Origin: Bdellovibrio bacteriovorus
GTDB lineage: Bacteria; Bdellovibrionota; Bdellovibrionia; Bdellovibrionales; Bdellovibrionaceae
Length of the DNA stretch: 64,000 nt
Direction of reading: 5' to 3'
Assembly: GCF_001592755.1 (NCBI RefSeq)
Contig: NZ_LUKF01000001.1
Location: 509,189-573,188, forward strand
Shown: positions 27,701-37,945 of the stretch, in pieces
How positions within the stretch are numbered: position 1 is the first letter of the stretch
How the letters are laid out: every line of letters begins with the position of its first letter
Position numbers and translations under genes: made by a program
Notes under the pieces: model-generated
What the model saw: the letters and a program-made list of their open reading frames with translations, nothing else
Databases searched by the model: none
Told to the model about the DNA's origin: nothing

Positions 27701-28246
27701 ATTCTGGGCGAAGAACAATCCGGTCATATCAACTCTGTCGGTTATGAAATGTACATGGATCTTCTAAATGAAGCGTTGGCTGAAGCTAAAGGCGAAGCCG
27801 TCGACGACATGGAACTAGATCCAGAAATCAACTTGCGCATCCCTGCGATGATTCCTGATAACTATATTTCAGATATTCGCATCCGCCTTAGCTACTATAA
27901 GGCCTTGGCAGATATTACGTCGAACGAAGATTTGGATCGCATCGAAGAAGAATTGCGCGATCAGTTCGGCGCTATCCCTGAACCGACTGTGAACTTGATG
28001 GGCTTGATGTTAATTCGCCGTCAATGTAAAGAGTTGGGTGTACGCGATATCAGCGCTGGCGTAAAATCTGTTTCGTTGATCTTCACTGAAAAAACAAAAT
28101 TGAAACCAGAGACGGTAATTCAATTGGCGGTTCGTGAAAGTAAGAAATATTCTTTAACTCCGGACAATCGCTTGAATATCAAGCTGCCGAATATCTCATG
28201 GTCTGCCGTTCACGAAGAACTCGAGACTCTTTTGAAGCTAATTTAA
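24722..28246 (+). CDS. mfd: Transcription-repair coupling factor Mfd
   Basis: A protein of 1174 residues with the full Mfd order. A UvrB-homology module (about 1-380, including DLFGDQIESIRHF) is followed by the RNA polymerase-interaction domain (about 500-560, GDLVAHVKHGVGQYEGL). The RecG-like helicase comes next with Walker A GDVGFGKTE (K670), the DEEQ box and the motif SATPIPRTLN. The C-terminal TRCF domain ends the protein. Mfd removes stalled RNA polymerase from lesions and recruits UvrA. The ATG at 24722 was used, and an ATG four codons on (24734, after GAAAG) is possible. It is divergent from nuoA and ends in a 4-bp overlap with the convergent gene. Confidence 0.97.
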   Translation: MKAEMTHTRLESILERAFETTRGKIQVTGAASPLALAYFLSQTYSKKINSLPHLVVVSSLSEANKLQQLLEFFDPSRHSTILPAFDVSPYSGLYPNSRVVSDRVRFLSRAQQAKAGEIFISVSDALTQKTLPVKILKEYSRLLKPSDELPEDIAEYLNSLGYSSAPMVEDKGQYALRGGIVDIFPPTEDEPVRLDLFGDQIESIRHFNVSDQRSTDEVASFVLTPAREILFRDENHERLLQRVRAMIDGREVDKAEAEETLRSLVLKNSFPGIEFLLPYFYGELASPLEHFSSAVNVWFLDPIEISRWTDEVWAEIKADYASSTQHVIRPELELLYSPFETLSFPAGSREVYFSSLEYLENAETSEDGRVEYRTALTQDFTNLSLNNAVGSEMWLQAATNKLNKWRDDGYRIFIGTKNQSHIERLKLIFDKLGLKVARANEDEYRWDSWLMEQDSATHLVHVIPRYLTESLRLDEEKVIFLRDEDFYGKKQRSRESSGAQDFQKQAKRLAFGDLKPGDLVAHVKHGVGQYEGLKIMNIGGVESEYIQVGYKDKDKLYLPVYRVGQLQKFSGAASTTILDKLGGTAWEKTKAKVKAHVRDIAADLLALYAKRAELHRPPFVFKDSEIQMFENSFPYEETDDQMRAINDIMRDLKSTKPMDRLVCGDVGFGKTEVAMRAAFFAVQARRQVALLAPTTVLTFQHFETLKKRFEGWPVDIRVLNRFVTPSEVKKTLQDLKDGKVDIIVGTHKLLGSTIQYKDLGLLIVDEEQKFGVTHKEKIKKMKVSVDTLTLSATPIPRTLNMALVGIRDLSLINTAPVDRLPTRTFVTKFDEETIRKAITAEISRGGQIYFIHNRIESIYGLADEIRNIVPEARIRIGHGQMEEHELEKTMLAFFHHEIDVLICTAIVESGMDVPRANTMFIDSAHMFGLSQLYQLRGRVGRSKTRAYCYLMMPRNRKLDKEQQERLKIIQENTALGSGIKIAQYDLELRGAGNILGEEQSGHINSVGYEMYMDLLNEALAEAKGEAVDDMELDPEINLRIPAMIPDNYISDIRIRLSYYKALADITSNEDLDRIEEELRDQFGAIPEPTVNLMGLMLIRRQCKELGVRDISAGVKSVSLIFTEKTKLKPETVIQLAVRESKKYSLTPDNRLNIKLPNISWSAVHEELETLLKLI

Positions 28247-28998
28247 AATTCTAAGCGAAGACCGGCGCCGTAAAGAAAATCCGTCGTCGTGTCGGGATCA
28301 TCTTCTGCTGAAGTGGCGGCATATTGTGTGGCGTACACATCGATAAAAGTATTTTCTAAACCCCAGTTAAATGTGGTTTGCTTTGCGGTTTGATAATCCA
28401 ACCAATCAAGCTGCAACAAAAATCCGATGGTGTAATTAAATCCCATTTGTGTTGTCGCCGAAAAAGAATCTGTTGGCGATGACTCTGAAAGACCCATTTG
28501 CCAGATATTCAGTCCCAGATAAGGGGCTACGTAGGGCTCGGCCATAAAGTTATCGGCAACAAATTTTAATCCAATTCCGTACTTAGTAACTTCTAAAGAA
28601 CGATCAGAGCCCGAACGATTGTCTTCAATTTTACCCATGCCATAGTCTAAACCCAGCGCCAATGCGCCTAAGGCAAAATTATATTTATAATCAATACTCA
28701 CACGGATCAGGGGAATGGGATCAGTCCCAAAAAGATCGCCGTAACTTAAATTATCTAAAGTCGAGATATAGTTTTTTAGATCCAGGCCTTCGTAATCAAC
28801 ACCGAAATACATGCCGTGGGTCTCGCGTCGTTCCTTGTAAGGCGCAAGGTTGTCTTGAACAACTTCGACTTCCACTAACGGAACATTTTCATCTTGAGGT
28901 GTCGACGGAAGAGCTTCTTCTTGAGCGAAAGACAACGATCCCGCAAGGACGGCAAGAACGAAGCAGACTTTGGATATCAGACTTAGGTGCAATTTCAT
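28243..28998 (-). CDS. Outer-membrane beta-barrel protein
   Basis: A protein of 251 residues with a Sec signal peptide (MKLHLSLISKVCFVLAVLAGSLSFA). A short acidic and Pro-rich segment precedes alternating aromatic/hydrophobic strands that fit an 8-10 strand barrel, and the protein ends in RLEF with a terminal Phe, the signal for BAM-mediated insertion. I cannot name the family (OmpW-like or a general porin-like fold). The ATG at 28998 is chosen because it begins the signal peptide. The frame is open 21 codons further upstream. Its start overlaps nothing, and the nagZ-like gene diverges 55 bp away. Confidence 0.7.
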   Translation of the reverse strand: MKLHLSLISKVCFVLAVLAGSLSFAQEEALPSTPQDENVPLVEVEVVQDNLAPYKERRETHGMYFGVDYEGLDLKNYISTLDNLSYGDLFGTDPIPLIRVSIDYKYNFALGALALGLDYGMGKIEDNRSGSDRSLEVTKYGIGLKFVADNFMAEPYVAPYLGLNIWQMGLSESSPTDSFSATTQMGFNYTIGFLLQLDWLDYQTAKQTTFNWGLENTFIDVYATQYAATSAEDDPDTTTDFLYGAGLRLEF

Positions 28999-29053
28999 GT
29001 TGTCTCGCAAATATCGCCTACCTTCAAAAGTGGCGAATGATATTCTTTTATCT

Positions 29054-30724
29054 ATGAGCAAGTATATCAGAGATTTAAATCGAATTTTGAGTGTTACTCT
29101 GCTCGCGCTTCTCTTTCCCTACCTTGTGCTAGCTGCCCCGACCACCCTTACACAAATAATCGATAAAAAGATTGCCGCCATGACGGTTGAAGAAAAAGTG
29201 GGACAGCTTTTTATCGTTGGATTTCCACAGAAAACTGTCACTCCTGATTTGGAAAAATTCATCGCTGCCAATAAGCCGGGTTCATTTTTACTTTTCAAAA
29301 GAAACATTCTTTCTATTGAACAAATCAGAAATTTGAATACGCAGTTGTATCGAACAAGCTTTAAGTATTCAAAGCTTCCGCCCTTGATCTCTATCGATCA
29401 AGAAGGTGGGTCTGTCTCTCGTTTACCTATTTATCCCGCTCCACCAAATGCTTTGGCCATTGGGCAAACACAGTCGCCGTTGCTAGCGGAAGAAATGGGT
29501 TATCAAACAGGACTCTTTTTGCGCGAAGTCGGATTCAACATGAATCTTGCACCGGTGCTAGATGTGACCGATCCCTTAAGTGGGAGCTTCATCGGTGTAA
29601 GATCTTTTGGATCAGATCCCGATGTTGTGAGTGAGCTGGGTGTTGCCTACTCTAAAGGTTTATTAAAAGCGCGCGTGATTCCTACGGCCAAGCATTTTCC
29701 AGGTACGGGTAATCTTAAAGCCGATCCACATCTTAGTGTGGTTCAGAATAATTCTTCTTTAGAGGCTTTAAAACAAACAGATCTTAAGCCCTTTGAAGCC
29801 TACGCGAAACTGGGTGATAAAGTTGCTTTAATGCTTTCGCACCTGATCTATCCGGCTTTAGATAAATCTCGCGAACCTGCGAGTTTTTCAAAACCCATTG
29901 CTCAAGATCTTTTGCGTGAGGAAATGAAATACAAAGGTTTGGTAATTACTGACGATCTTCAGATGCAGGGATCAAAACAACTTCTTCGGCCTGAAGTCGC
30001 GGCTTTAAAGGCACTTCAATCAGGCGCTGATATCGTTATGCTGACTTGGTCTTTTGCAGATCAAGGAAAAGCTTTCGAGTTCGTTAGAAAAGCGGTGCGC
30101 TCTGGTGATTTCAAAGAAGATCTTTTGAATGAAAAGCTTCATCGCATCTTAACAGTTAAGGCCTTCGCTAATCTGTACCGAAAGAACCCAGCCTTACCTT
30201 CGTTGACTCAAGGTCTGACATTAACTTCGAAAGATTATTCTGAGGTTGAAGCCAATATTCTTGATCAGAATCTTCGCACAAACTTAATTCCGCGCGCTCT
30301 GCCCGGCAAGAAGGAGCCACAGAAAAGAAAGGTCGCTTCCGTAAATAAGGTGTGCGTGCTGGCACCCTCAAGCGCCTTCATCTCTTCGTTTAAAAAATCG
30401 GCTGGTAGACCGGTCTCATCAAAATATCTAACTGGCGATTTTAATAAAGATCTTGCGACAGATTGGATGACCACAATGAAGTGCCCCCTTTCTGTCATTG
30501 CGATCACCGGTCCGAAAACCGCAGCCCTCGTAAAGTCTCTGACCGCACAAGAAAAGAAATCCGTCATCGTCGTGAATCTAGGTGCACCTAAATTATTAAC
30601 CAAAGAAAAAGGCTACCTCCGAGTCCTTCAGCTTTACTTCAATCACAAAGACTCGGGCCAAAAAGTAGCCCAACACCTCGACGACATCTTAGCCTCCTCC
30701 GCCGCATCCTACGTCCTCCGCTAA
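29054..30724 (+). CDS. Glycoside hydrolase family 3, NagZ-like beta-N-acetylhexosaminidase
   Basis: A protein of 556 residues. A signal peptide or anchor (about 1-33, LLFPYLVLAAP) precedes a GH3 barrel with KHFPGTG, the Asp-x-His loop (LKADPHLSV) and the nucleophile D300 in VITDDLQMQG, which is the NagZ pattern. The C-terminal 180 residues are an extra domain absent from short cytoplasmic NagZ. NagZ removes GlcNAc from peptidoglycan fragments. The predicted export suggests that this version works in the periplasm or outside, perhaps on prey wall. The ATG at 29054 starts the signal peptide. The frame extends 28 codons upstream without family features. Confidence 0.82.
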   Translation: MSKYIRDLNRILSVTLLALLFPYLVLAAPTTLTQIIDKKIAAMTVEEKVGQLFIVGFPQKTVTPDLEKFIAANKPGSFLLFKRNILSIEQIRNLNTQLYRTSFKYSKLPPLISIDQEGGSVSRLPIYPAPPNALAIGQTQSPLLAEEMGYQTGLFLREVGFNMNLAPVLDVTDPLSGSFIGVRSFGSDPDVVSELGVAYSKGLLKARVIPTAKHFPGTGNLKADPHLSVVQNNSSLEALKQTDLKPFEAYAKLGDKVALMLSHLIYPALDKSREPASFSKPIAQDLLREEMKYKGLVITDDLQMQGSKQLLRPEVAALKALQSGADIVMLTWSFADQGKAFEFVRKAVRSGDFKEDLLNEKLHRILTVKAFANLYRKNPALPSLTQGLTLTSKDYSEVEANILDQNLRTNLIPRALPGKKEPQKRKVASVNKVCVLAPSSAFISSFKKSAGRPVSSKYLTGDFNKDLATDWMTTMKCPLSVIAITGPKTAALVKSLTAQEKKSVIVVNLGAPKLLTKEKGYLRVLQLYFNHKDSGQKVAQHLDDILASSAASYVLR

Positions 30725-30762
30725 GGTACCAGCTTCCCTTTCTAAAAGGTACCGGGTTACCA
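30721..30762 (+). repeat. GGTACC element, copy 1, on the stop codon of the NagZ-like gene
   Basis: It begins at the TAA stop and reads GGTACC, one base, GCTTCCC, an A-containing spacer, GGTACC, one base, GGTT. A matching copy lies on the minus strand at 59687-59729, also starting at a stop codon. Confidence 0.55.
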
Positions 30763-30784
30763 AAAGTCCCCCTGGCACCTTTTG
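30745..30784 (+). terminator. Probable terminator of the NagZ-like gene
   Basis: AAAAGGT-A-CCGGG pairs with CCCCCTGG-C-ACCTTTT across a loop of about 11 nt. There is one mismatch and one wobble. Only four T residues follow the stem, so termination strength is uncertain. The stem overlaps the GGTACC repeat element. Confidence 0.45.
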
Positions 30785-30862
30785 GGTGACTAAACTTTTG
30801 ACAGTAAGGGCGCGGGATGTCGCTCTGGAGGTCGACGTTTCGGGAGAGCTTAATATGTATGG

Positions 30863-30891
30863 CTTGGAGACGAATTTAATTCGTCTTCAAG
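30863..30891. promoter_or_regulatory. Inverted repeat upstream of the secreted HExxH protein gene
   Basis: CTTGGAGACGAAT and ATTCGTCTTCAAG form a 13-bp stem (one G-U pair) around TTA. No T-tract follows. It lies about 70 bp upstream of the GTG start at 30960 and could be an operator or a leader hairpin. Confidence 0.5.
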
Positions 30892-30959
30892 GGTCTAAAT
30901 CCCGGTATGAATGGGTCTGAATTTGCATTGTCTCTTTATAGATTTAGAGAGGCGGTAAC

Positions 30960-31922
30960 GTGTCTGGAATTAAACTAGTATCAAAAAGTCTTTTGGCATT
31001 AGCGCTACTTCTTTCTGCGGGCCTAACATTTCACGCGGTGGAATCCGAAGCGGCTCGCAAACAAACACGCAAATCAGCGGCCCGAGCTGTTCGTAATAAG
31101 GGAACTCCGGCAGGAGTTTTTGCCCTTTATCAAAACCCTGTTTTTGGTTACGGAAAATGCTTACCTCGTCTGGTTGAATCTGCCGACACGATTTTAGATC
31201 GCAACGGAATTGACACCGTTAAGGCTAACGACAAAGAAAAAATCGCGCTGGCTAAAGGTGTCGCGCAAGTCGAGCGCCTTTTAGGTCAACCGATTCCCCG
31301 CGATTATCAATATGACTATCAATGGATCGAAGCTTCAGGCCCTTGGAACTCTGGAATTTCTCGTCGCGGTTTCGTGACTGTAAAGCGCCCTCGCGGATCT
31401 CTTAAGGGTCAGCTTACGGGCCGCATGATGCATGAGTTGGGTCATCGCTTTGGTCACGCTAACAACAACGAAAACTACAACGAGTACCGCAAGCACATGC
31501 GCGGGAAAAAATGTATGATCACGACTTATTGTGGAAAAAGCTTGAATGAAGAATTCGCGGAAGTTTTCGAAGCCTATGTGGTGAATCCTGATTTCTTGGC
31601 TAAGCACTGCCCGGATTCATATGCTTACTTTAAGAATAAGCTTTTTAGAAACTCAGACGATTTAAATGTATCGTGTGAAGATCCAGATTCTATCTTAGAG
31701 CATGACGAAGATGATGACATCAACGCGGTTGAAGATTCAGATGAAGAGCAAATTGATGAGAGCAATGATTTCAAAATGCTTCTTCCAGAGCTGGGACCAG
31801 TTCCAGCGGAGAACCCACGTTTCTCAAATATCGACTACTCGGTAACTCCACCAGAAGCCGCAGTTCCGCTTTCGGAAATGAAGATCCCAGCGCCGGCGGC
31901 GCGTCCACGCGGATTAAGATAG
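30960..31922 (+). CDS. Secreted putative zinc metallopeptidase (HExxH, gluzincin-like)
   Basis: A protein of 320 residues with an N-terminal signal peptide (LVSKSLLALALLLSAGLTFHA). The segment MMHELGHRFGH gives HExxH at 158-162 plus H166. About 35 residues later comes NEEFAEVFEAY, where E197 or E198 could be the third zinc ligand, as in anthrax lethal-factor-like gluzincins (EFFAEAF). A run of Asp and Glu follows (about 244-270), then a Pro-rich tail. The protein has five or six cysteines. This suggests an exported hydrolase. The substrate is unknown. The start is GTG, with GAGGCGG upstream. A strong inverted repeat lies in the leader. Confidence 0.72.
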   Translation: MSGIKLVSKSLLALALLLSAGLTFHAVESEAARKQTRKSAARAVRNKGTPAGVFALYQNPVFGYGKCLPRLVESADTILDRNGIDTVKANDKEKIALAKGVAQVERLLGQPIPRDYQYDYQWIEASGPWNSGISRRGFVTVKRPRGSLKGQLTGRMMHELGHRFGHANNNENYNEYRKHMRGKKCMITTYCGKSLNEEFAEVFEAYVVNPDFLAKHCPDSYAYFKNKLFRNSDDLNVSCEDPDSILEHDEDDDINAVEDSDEEQIDESNDFKMLLPELGPVPAENPRFSNIDYSVTPPEAAVPLSEMKIPAPAARPRGLR

Positions 31923-31942
31923 TCTTCATGTCTTAGAAAAAG

Positions 31943-31979
31943 AAAAAGGCCCTCTTTTCAGAGAGCCTTTTTTATTTTT
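31943..31979. terminator. Bidirectional terminator between the HExxH gene and atpC
   Basis: AAAGGC-C-CTCT pairs with AGAG-A-GCCTTT around a TTTC loop, followed by TTTATTTTT. The A-rich 5' side gives a T-tract on the minus strand for the atp operon. Confidence 0.8.
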
Positions 31980-31995
31980 CAATTTGAAACTTCGA

Positions 31996-32409
31996 TTACT
32001 TCTTAGCTTGAGAAGCAACTTCGATTTTCGCTCTTGCGCGAGCCCATTCACGTTGGAACTCTACCCAGTCTTCGTCAGTGATGACTTCATTCATCACTTT
32101 CTTCTCTGATTCCGCAAGGTAGGCTTTAGTCATTTCAAGGTCGATCTCTTCTGGCAAATCAGCGATATTCGCTAAGATGTTCACGCCTTCAGGACTTACT
32201 TGGCAATAGCCCCAGCTGATAACAGCCGTTTCTTGCCTTTCTTTTCCCTTAAGTTTCCATTTCATCACGCCTGTTTCCAAAGTCGTGATCAAAGGCGCGT
32301 GACCAGGAAGAATATTAAGCTCTCCCTTAAATGCAGGAACAGTCACCTCTTCAACCTCTTGGCCTACGAGGATGCGCTTTTCCGGAGTCACGATCGTTAA
32401 TTTAAACAT
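31996..32409 (-). CDS. atpC: ATP synthase F1 subunit epsilon
   Basis: A protein of 137 residues. The N-terminal beta barrel has FKLTIVTPEKRILVGQEVEEVTVP and GELNILPGHAPLITTLETG, followed by the C-terminal helical hairpin (about 88-135). Epsilon sits on the central stalk and regulates hydrolysis. I start at the ATG at 32409, which has GGGCGAG upstream, not at the ATG five codons earlier. It is the last gene of the atpF'-F-H-A-G-D-C operon. Confidence 0.95.
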   Translation of the reverse strand: MFKLTIVTPEKRILVGQEVEEVTVPAFKGELNILPGHAPLITTLETGVMKWKLKGKERQETAVISWGYCQVSPEGVNILANIADLPEEIDLEMTKAYLAESEKKVMNEVITDEDWVEFQREWARARAKIEVASQAKK

Positions 32410-32467
32410 ATCTCGCCCTTTCAAGCGGCAGACGCTTTAGGCAGCCTGCCGATGGGAAGCGCAGGTA

Positions 32468-33877
<1,410 letters not shown>

Positions 33878-33885
33878 TCAGCTCC

Positions 33886-34773
33886 CTATCCTTTAAGCGC
33901 TTCAGCGCCAGATACGATTTCAATCAATTCTGTAGTAATTTTTTCTTGTCTCAATTTGTTGTACGTCAGAGTGAGCTTGTTGATCATCTCTTTCGCGTTG
34001 TTTGTCGCGTTTTCCATCGCGCTCATACGAGCACCATGTTCACCCGCAACAGACTCGGACATACATCTGTAAACTTGAAGATCGAAATGCTTTTCAAGCA
34101 ACTCTTTAATGATTTGCTCTGGAGCTGGTTCGAAAATCATATCTACAGAAAAGTTCGATGCAGTCTCAGCTTCTGTGTTGAAAGTCGTCAATCCAAGATC
34201 AATTGGAAGAAGAGTTTCAGCCGTTACAACTTGAGAGATTGCAGATTTGAATTCGTTATGAATCACACGAACTTCGTCGTATGCACCTTCAAGGTAGTCA
34301 TTCATCACGCGATTCGCAACTTTAGAAGCCAACTCATAAGAGATGTCTTTATCAAGCTTCGTGATGTAATCAACCGGCTTAATACCTCTTCTGGCGAAGT
34401 AGTCATGACCACGACGACCTACGAAAAGGAAATCAATCTTCTCAAGGTTTGCTTTATTACTATTATAATAAGCTTCAGTGAATTTATTGATATTGCTGTT
34501 GAAGGCGCCACAAAGACCGCGATCAGAAGTGATAACAACAAGCAAAACTTTCTTTACTTGTTCTTTCTTTTCCATCAACGGGTGCGTCACCTTGTTTGTC
34601 ACAGCGATATCCGCAATCACCTTACGCAAAGTCAGAGCATAAGGACGCATATTAACGATGTTATTCTGCGCCTTTCTCAACTTCGCAGCAGACACGAGCT
34701 TCATCGCTTTCGTGATCTGCTGGGTGTTTTTAGTGGACTCAATCTGAGCCCGGATATCCTTCAAGCTTGCCAT
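33886..34773 (-). CDS. atpG: ATP synthase F1 subunit gamma
   Basis: A protein of 295 residues, with the two long terminal helices that form the rotor shaft: MASLKDIRAQIESTKNTQQITKAMKLVSA at the start and TNNAKEMINKLTLTYNKLRQEKITTELIEIV at the end. The SDRGLCGAFN strand is in the Rossmann-like middle. It lies between atpA and atpD in the usual order. Confidence 0.97.
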   Translation of the reverse strand: MASLKDIRAQIESTKNTQQITKAMKLVSAAKLRKAQNNIVNMRPYALTLRKVIADIAVTNKVTHPLMEKKEQVKKVLLVVITSDRGLCGAFNSNINKFTEAYYNSNKANLEKIDFLFVGRRGHDYFARRGIKPVDYITKLDKDISYELASKVANRVMNDYLEGAYDEVRVIHNEFKSAISQVVTAETLLPIDLGLTTFNTEAETASNFSVDMIFEPAPEQIIKELLEKHFDLQVYRCMSESVAGEHGARMSAMENATNNAKEMINKLTLTYNKLRQEKITTELIEIVSGAEALKG

Positions 34774-34785
34774 TTAAGCACCAAA

Positions 34786-36309
34786 TTACTTGTTAGAAGG
34801 TTGGAAGATAGCTTTGAACTCTTCAAGAGCTGCCAACAACGCTTTTTTAGTGTCGTCCGCAATTGCTTTCTTCTCGCTAATAGTTTTGATGATGTCAGAG
34901 TGCTTGTTTTTCAAGAACTCGATCATCTCTTTTTCGTATCTCTTAACGTCTGTCTCTGGGTAAGCATCAACGAACGCATTTCCAGCTGCGAAGATCATAA
35001 CGATTTGCTCTTCAACTTTTACTGGAGAGTATTGAGGTTGTTTCAACACTTCGATCAAACGACGACCACGCGCCAACTGTTGTTGAGACGCTTTATCCAA
35101 GTCAGATGCAAACGCCGCGAATGCTTCCATAGAACGGAACTGAGCAAGTTCAAGTTTCAAAGAACCCGCAACTTGTTTCATCGCTTTAATTTGAGCCGCA
35201 CCACCCACGCGAGAAACTGATTTACCTACAGAGATAGCTGGACGCACACCTTTGTAGAATAGATCTGATTCAAGGAAGATCTGACCGTCAGTGATAGAGA
35301 TCACGTTCGTTGGGATATAAGCAGAGATATCGCCCGCTTGTGTCTCGATGATTGGCAATGCAGTCAATGAACCGCCGCCTTTATCAGCTGACAATTTAGA
35401 AGCACGCTCAAGAAGACGGCTATGGCAATAGAACACGTCGCCTGGGTAAGCTTCACGTCCTGGAGGACGACGAAGAAGAAGAGATAATTGACGGTAAGCT
35501 TGAGCTTGTTTCGTCAAGTCATCATAAACGATCAATGCATGTCTGCCAGTATCACGGAAGTATTCCGCCATTGCTGTACCAGAGTAAGCAGCAAGGTATT
35601 GAAGTGGAGCTGGATCAGAAGCATTCGCCGCGATAACAGTCGTGTACTCAAGAGCACCCGCTGCACGCAATTTTTCAACTACTAGAGCAACAGTCGATTG
35701 TTTTTGACCGATAGCTACGTAGAAGCAATGAACGTTTTGACCTTTTTGATTGATGATAGCATCAACCGCGATAGTCGTTTTACCAGTTTGACGGTCTCCG
35801 ATGATCAACTCACGTTGACCGCGACCGATTGGTACTAGAGCGTCGATAGCTTTGATACCTGTTTGAAGAGGCTCTTCAACTGGGTGACGGTATACGATAC
35901 CAGGAGCTTTAGTTTCAACGATACGAGAGTGAGGCGTGTTGATAGGACCGCGACCGTCGATCGGGTTACCAAGAGCGTCTACCACGCGACCAAGAAGAGC
36001 TTCACCAACTGGAACGGAAACGATTTTTTTAGTTCTTTTAACAGTGTCGCCTTCTTTGATTTGGCGATCTTCACCGAACAAAACGGTACCAACGTGACCT
36101 TCTTCAAGGTTCAATACCATTCCGTATACTTCGCCTGGGAACTCAACAAGTTCACCAGCCATTGCGTTTTCAAGACCGTAGATACGAGCAACCCCGTCCC
36201 CTACTGCAAGAACGCTACCTGTTTCACTTACTTCAATCTTTTTATTGTATTGATTGATTTGCTCTTTGAGAACGCGACTGATTTCGTCGGCACGGATTTG
36301 TGTTTCCAT
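34786..36309 (-). CDS. atpA: ATP synthase F1 subunit alpha
   Basis: A protein of 507 residues with the P-loop [15 protein letters not shown], the alpha-type non-catalytic site, and the signature [17 protein letters not shown]. It forms the hexamer with beta. The start is ATG at 36309, 2 nt after the atpH stop. Confidence 0.98.
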   Translation of the reverse strand: METQIRADEISRVLKEQINQYNKKIEVSETGSVLAVGDGVARIYGLENAMAGELVEFPGEVYGMVLNLEEGHVGTVLFGEDRQIKEGDTVKRTKKIVSVPVGEALLGRVVDALGNPIDGRGPINTPHSRIVETKAPGIVYRHPVEEPLQTGIKAIDALVPIGRGQRELIIGDRQTGKTTIAVDAIINQKGQNVHCFYVAIGQKQSTVALVVEKLRAAGALEYTTVIAANASDPAPLQYLAAYSGTAMAEYFRDTGRHALIVYDDLTKQAQAYRQLSLLLRRPPGREAYPGDVFYCHSRLLERASKLSADKGGGSLTALPIIETQAGDISAYIPTNVISITDGQIFLESDLFYKGVRPAISVGKSVSRVGGAAQIKAMKQVAGSLKLELAQFRSMEAFAAFASDLDKASQQQLARGRRLIEVLKQPQYSPVKVEEQIVMIFAAGNAFVDAYPETDVKRYEKEMIEFLKNKHSDIIKTISEKKAIADDTKKALLAALEEFKAIFQPSNK

Positions 36310-36311
36310 TT

Positions 36312-36860
36312 TTAGTTGGCTCTCCTGTTTAATTCTTCATTCAATTTTTTTAAGTGCGTGTCGATACTGTCATCAAAAGTCCATCCGCCCACTTGAGCAA
36401 CAACGCCGCCCAAAAGCTTCGGATCTTGTTGGTAAGTCAATACGATCTTCTTATTAAGAACCTTATTGATCTTTTGTTCGATTTCTTTTTGCGCTTCAGC
36501 TGACAGCGGCTGAGCAGAACGAATCACACCACGAGTGATGCCCTCTTCAAGGTCCAACATTTCTTGGAATGCGTGAACAACTTGATCAAGAGCCTCAAGA
36601 CGACCTTTTTCACCCATCAATACCAATGTGTTAAGGACTTCCTGAGAAACGCCTTTTCCAGTCAAGGCCGCTTTTACAGCCGCGACTTTTTGATCAGACG
36701 AAATCATCGGATTTGCAAAATAACTTTTTACAGCAGTGTCCATTTTGAAAGCTTCAGAAATTGCTTTCAATTCACCGAACACTTTTGAGTGTGTGCCTTG
36801 TTGTTTTGCTACGGCCAAAAGGGCTTTCGCGTAACTTTTTGCTACTTCACTAATTCTCAT
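36312..36860 (-). CDS. atpH: ATP synthase F1 subunit delta
   Basis: A protein of 182 residues. The N-terminal six-helix bundle begins [13 protein letters not shown] and the C-terminal part has VRSAQPLS and the family motif [21 protein letters not shown]. Delta links F1 to the b/b' stalk. It is 3 nt from atpF and 2 nt from atpA. Confidence 0.95.
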   Translation of the reverse strand: MRISEVAKSYAKALLAVAKQQGTHSKVFGELKAISEAFKMDTAVKSYFANPMISSDQKVAAVKAALTGKGVSQEVLNTLVLMGEKGRLEALDQVVHAFQEMLDLEEGITRGVIRSAQPLSAEAQKEIEQKINKVLNKKIVLTYQQDPKLLGGVVAQVGGWTFDDSIDTHLKKLNEELNRRAN

Positions 36861-36863
36861 CGG

Positions 36864-37412
36864 CTACACTCCAACGTGGTTGATAAAATCTTTTTGAAGT
36901 TTTTGTTGATCAGCGGAACCGATGTCTTTTGTCAAAACAGTGCGAGCCGCTTCCATAGAGTCTTTCAAAAGTTGCGTGCGCAATTCGTTTTGGGCACGTT
37001 GAACTTCAAGCTTTGCCGTTAGCTCGGCATCTTGACGAATGCGTTTTGTAACTTCGTTCGCTTCGTCTAAGATTTGTTTTTTCATGTCATCAGCATGAGC
37101 TTGGGCTTTACGAAGAGACTCTTCACGAGTCGCATCCAAGTTCGCAAGTTTGTTTTTGATATCAACGAATTCTTTTTCTGCTTGCTCACGAGCGAATGCA
37201 GATTTCTGAGCCGCCTCTAGGTAAGCAGCTTTTCTTCCAGAGAAGAAAGAAACGATTCCGTCTTTAGTGAAATAGATAAGACCCGCAACCAAGATAGCTA
37301 CGTTGATAGCCTGGTACATAACCGCTGATGGAATGCCATCATGGTGACCACCGCCAGCAGCAAGCGCTAGCGCAGGAGCTGTGATAATAAAAAGTGATAC
37401 AAGCAACTTCAT
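36864..37412 (-). CDS. atpF: ATP synthase F0 subunit b
   Basis: A protein of 182 residues. It starts with what looks like a Sec leader (MKLLVSLFIITAPALALA), a Gly/His-rich stretch and then the real membrane helix (VMYQAINVAILVAGLIYFT). A long charged helix (about 60-165) forms the peripheral stalk. The second hydrophobic start is unusual compared with the single N-terminal helix of E. coli b. Similar leaders occur in some deltaproteobacterial b subunits. It follows the shorter b' gene by 10 nt. Confidence 0.9.
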   Translation of the reverse strand: MKLLVSLFIITAPALALAAGGGHHDGIPSAVMYQAINVAILVAGLIYFTKDGIVSFFSGRKAAYLEAAQKSAFAREQAEKEFVDIKNKLANLDATREESLRKAQAHADDMKKQILDEANEVTKRIRQDAELTAKLEVQRAQNELRTQLLKDSMEAARTVLTKDIGSADQQKLQKDFINHVGV

Positions 37413-37422
37413 GTCTGCCCTC

Positions 37423-37854
37423 TTATTTTAACAACTTAGTAGTAATTGCCATCGCCACAGCACTTGTTTGAGTTTTTAACTCAGACGCTGCTGCTTGAAC
37501 TGCAGATGTGATTTTTGTGCGATTGGATTGAACAAGCTGTTCTGATTCAGAACGAGCTTTAGCAACAAGAGCTTCATAGTCTTTGTTTGCTTGAGATTTT
37601 GCAGCATCCACGATGCTCTTAATCTGAGAGTTCAGGTCACGAGTTTTTGTTTCGTACTCTGTTTGTAACTCTACGGATTTATTTTGATATTCAAGAGCAA
37701 GATCTTCGCCCCCCTTTGTTCTTCTTTGTCTTTCGTCCAAAGCGTGTGCATATGGTGCGAACACGACTTTGCTTAGAAAGATCAAAGCAATAGCAAAAAG
37801 AACAAACTGAAAGGCTGCTGTGGTATTGATACCTAATTGTCCAAAAATGTCCAT
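37423..37854 (-). CDS. ATP synthase F0 subunit b' (second b-type subunit)
   Basis: A protein of 143 residues with one N-terminal membrane helix (TAAFQFVLFAIALIFLSKVVF) followed by a long charged helix, the form of a b-type stalk subunit. With the next gene it makes a b/b' heterodimer, as in photosynthetic and many deltaproteobacterial enzymes. It is the first gene of the operon, with a plausible promoter at 37891-37918. Confidence 0.88.
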   Translation of the reverse strand: MDIFGQLGINTTAAFQFVLFAIALIFLSKVVFAPYAHALDERQRRTKGGEDLALEYQNKSVELQTEYETKTRDLNSQIKSIVDAAKSQANKDYEALVAKARSESEQLVQSNRTKITSAVQAAASELKTQTSAVAMAITTKLLK

Positions 37855-37890
37855 TTGGTTGAAATCCCTACTGATTTTTTGAGCTTTGGG

Positions 37891-37918
37891 ATTAGCATTC
37901 GCGCTTGGAACTGGTCAA
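37891..37918 (-). promoter_or_regulatory. Possible promoter of the atpF'-atpC operon
   Basis: On the minus strand TTGACC (37913-37918) is separated by 16 bp from GCTAAT (37891-37896), about 37 nt upstream of the b' start codon. Confidence 0.45.
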
Positions 37919-37945
37919 CGTAATTTTACTACTTGATAATGTTAG

